DNA from: Clostridia bacterium
Lineage (GTDB): Bacteria; Bacillota; Clostridia; Oscillospirales; CAG-382
Reading direction: 5' to 3'
Length of the DNA: 7,629 nucleotides
Assembly (NCBI GenBank): GCA_017938055.1
Contig: JAGBCG010000222.1
Span: 1-7,629 of the forward strand
A model generated the notes under the pieces. That model saw only the letters and a list, made by a program, of their open reading frames with translations. It had not been told where the DNA came from and searched no databases. Position 1 is the first letter of the stretch, and each line of letters starts with the position of its first letter. Shown in pieces: positions 6,448 through 7,629 of the stretch. Position numbers and translations under genes: made by a program.

Positions 6448-7151
6448 TACATAATAATAAACAGACCTTTACGGCGGAAATAAAACAGTTTCTGTCCTCT
6501 GTCAAGGAAAAAAAGTGCTGTAAGAAAGCAAGTGACTATGCAGGCACGTTTTTACAGGAGGATATTGTGCTTGATAGAGCACTTTTCAAATGTGCGGAAT
6601 GTCGCAATGCATTTTTGCGTGGAGTATTTATAAGGTGTGCAAGCGTAAATGCTCCTGATAAAAGCAACCATCTTGAGTTTAAGCTTCCTAATGAGCCGGA
6701 TGCGGACGAGCTTGTTGTGCTGTTAAAGGAATGTGGCTTTGAAGCAAAGGTGTCCAAAAGACGCAATACATACATAGTTTACTTTAAGGACGGAGAAACG
6801 ATATTTCAGCTTTTGTCGGTTTTGGGTGCTCAAAAATATGCTTTTGATTTCCTCAACACTATAATAGAAAAGCAAATCAGAAACGATGTGAATAGAGTCC
6901 AGAACTGTGAGCTTGCCAATATGCAAAAAACTGCAAGTGCATCACGGCATGTAATGGACGCAATAAAAATGCTGGAAAAGGATGGAGAACTTGAAAATTT
7001 GCAGGAAAAGCTGCTTTATACAGCCTTGCTGCGAAGAGATAATCCTGACCTTTCGCTGACTCAGCTTGCACAGATTCATGAGCCTGCAATAACTAAATCC
7101 TGCGTCAATCACAGACTTGAAAAAATAGTAAAAATCGCTTTTGGGGAATAA
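6444..7151 (+). CDS. whiA: WhiA-family DNA-binding protein, short form
   Basis: WhiA is a DNA-binding protein of Gram-positive bacteria: a sporulation regulator in Streptomyces, and linked to cell division and chromosome segregation in Bacillus. Usual proteins (~310-325 residues) have two LAGLIDADG-like repeats and a C-terminal helix-turn-helix. This one has 235. The first ~33 residues (FTAEIKQFL, then KKCCKKASDYAG) match the usual start. The sequence then jumps almost directly to the second repeat, RNAFLRGVFIRCASVN (54-69), which corresponds to the B. subtilis RGAFLAGGSVN motif with GG changed to CA. From there it follows the family closely: LGAQKYAFDF, RNDVNRVQNCELANMQKTASAS, and the C-terminal helix-turn-helix LSLTQLAQIHEPAITKSCVNHRLEKI (203-228). 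About 80 residues covering the first repeat are therefore missing, with no sign of a frameshift. The start overlaps the murB stop (ATGA), and only a weak purine site precedes it, suggesting translational coupling. dnaE follows after 18 nt. Confidence 0.88.
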   Translation: MIHNNKQTFTAEIKQFLSSVKEKKCCKKASDYAGTFLQEDIVLDRALFKCAECRNAFLRGVFIRCASVNAPDKSNHLEFKLPNEPDADELVVLLKECGFEAKVSKRRNTYIVYFKDGETIFQLLSVLGAQKYAFDFLNTIIEKQIRNDVNRVQNCELANMQKTASASRHVMDAIKMLEKDGELENLQEKLLYTALLRRDNPDLSLTQLAQIHEPAITKSCVNHRLEKIVKIAFGE

Positions 7152-7169
7152 ATAAGGAGGTAAGGGAAT

Positions 7170-7629
7170 ATGACCGAAGCAAAGGGCTTTACGCATCTTC
7201 ATTTTCATAGTGAATATAGCCTGCTTGACGGTGCGTGCCGAATAAAAGAGGCGGCAAAAATGGCAAAAAAAATCGGACAGACCTCTCTTGCCATAACCGA
7301 CCACGGAGTAATGTACGGCTGTGTGGAGTTTTATAAAGCGTGTAAGGACGAGGGAATAAAACCAATAATTGGGTGCGAGGTGTATGTTGCACACGGCTCA
7401 CGCTTTGGCAGAGATAAGGGTAAGGACTCAAAATATTATCACCTTGTGCTGCTTTGTAAGAATGAAACAGGATACGAAAATCTCATAAAAATGGTTTCTC
7501 TTGCCTTTACCGAGGGTTTTTATTCAAAGCCAAGAATTGACCTTGAGCTGTTGAAGCAAAACAGTGATGGACTTATAACGTTGTCGGCATGCCTTGGAGG
7601 ATATATTCCGCAAATGATACTTGACGGGA
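7170..7629 (+). CDS. dnaE: DNA polymerase III subunit alpha DnaE (5' part)
   Basis: DnaE is the alpha (polymerase) subunit of the bacterial replicative DNA polymerase III family. Only the first 153 codons are in the window, open to the end. The visible part is the N-terminal PHP domain. FTHLHFHSEYSLLDG (7-21) carries the metal-site histidines H9, H11 and H13 (HLHFH). TDHGVMYG (43-50), IGCEVYVA (67-74), YYHLVLL (89-95) and TLSACLGG all match DnaE, not PolC, which begins with an OB-fold region. The ATG at 7170 has a strong AAGGAGG site (7154-7160), 9 nt upstream and overlapping the end of whiA by only one spacer base, so the gene is probably co-transcribed with whiA. A whiA-dnaE neighbourhood is seen in Clostridium genomes. 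Nothing can be said about the polymerase palm, fingers, tau-binding or OB parts, which lie beyond the window. Confidence 0.95.
   Translation, partial: MTEAKGFTHLHFHSEYSLLDGACRIKEAAKMAKKIGQTSLAITDHGVMYGCVEFYKACKDEGIKPIIGCEVYVAHGSRFGRDKGKDSKYYHLVLLCKNETGYENLIKMVSLAFTEGFYSKPRIDLELLKQNSDGLITLSACLGGYIPQMILDG

Noticed and set aside
6108..6712. 13-nt direct repeat GGATGCGGACGAG in murB and whiA
   Set aside because: It encodes Asp-Ala-Asp-Glu in both genes in low-constraint segments. Two copies with no flanking structure look like chance.

Overview
The window is a compact, AT-rich, entirely plus-strand stretch of a bacterial chromosome. The gene content and order point to a low-GC Firmicute of class Clostridia. 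The evidence is the miaB / YlbF-family / mutS cluster (as in Bacillus subtilis ymcB-ymcA-cotE-mutS), followed by murB-whiA-dnaE (as in clostridial murB-rapZ-yvcK-whiA-dnaE clusters), together with purine-rich Shine-Dalgarno sites and AGA/ATA-rich codon use. A gut-type clostridium (Oscillospirales-like) is my guess; the sequence alone does not fix the family.

Layout. 1-847: 3' part of miaB (tRNA methylthiotransferase), cut by the window edge inside its radical-SAM cysteine motif. 864-1292: a YlbF/YmcA-family protein with a four-cysteine tail. 1326-3932: full-length mutS. 3933-4124: a 192-nt spacer with no large gene. It holds a highly structured leader, a possible 30-codon ORF, and a potential pseudoknot that pairs with the mgtE ribosome-binding site. 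4125-5495: mgtE (Mg2+ channel/transporter). 5548-6447: murB. 6444-7151: whiA, shorter than usual and overlapping murB by 4 nt. 7170-end: start of dnaE, cut by the window end.

The genes are housekeeping: tRNA modification, a putative RNA-processing/Fe-S accessory factor, mismatch repair, Mg2+ homeostasis, cell-wall precursor synthesis, a division/sporulation-linked DNA-binding protein and the replicative polymerase. No convincing rho-independent terminator is visible between them, so read-through across much of the window is plausible. No mobile element, CRISPR array, tRNA or rRNA is seen.

The parts most worth a second look are the structured mgtE leader (it sits where an M-box Mg2+ riboswitch would be expected but does not match the M-box core), the WhiA that appears to lack its first LAGLIDADG repeat, the Cys-rich tail of the YlbF-family protein beside the Fe-S enzyme MiaB, and the gene order lacking mutL, rapZ and yvcK at their usual places.
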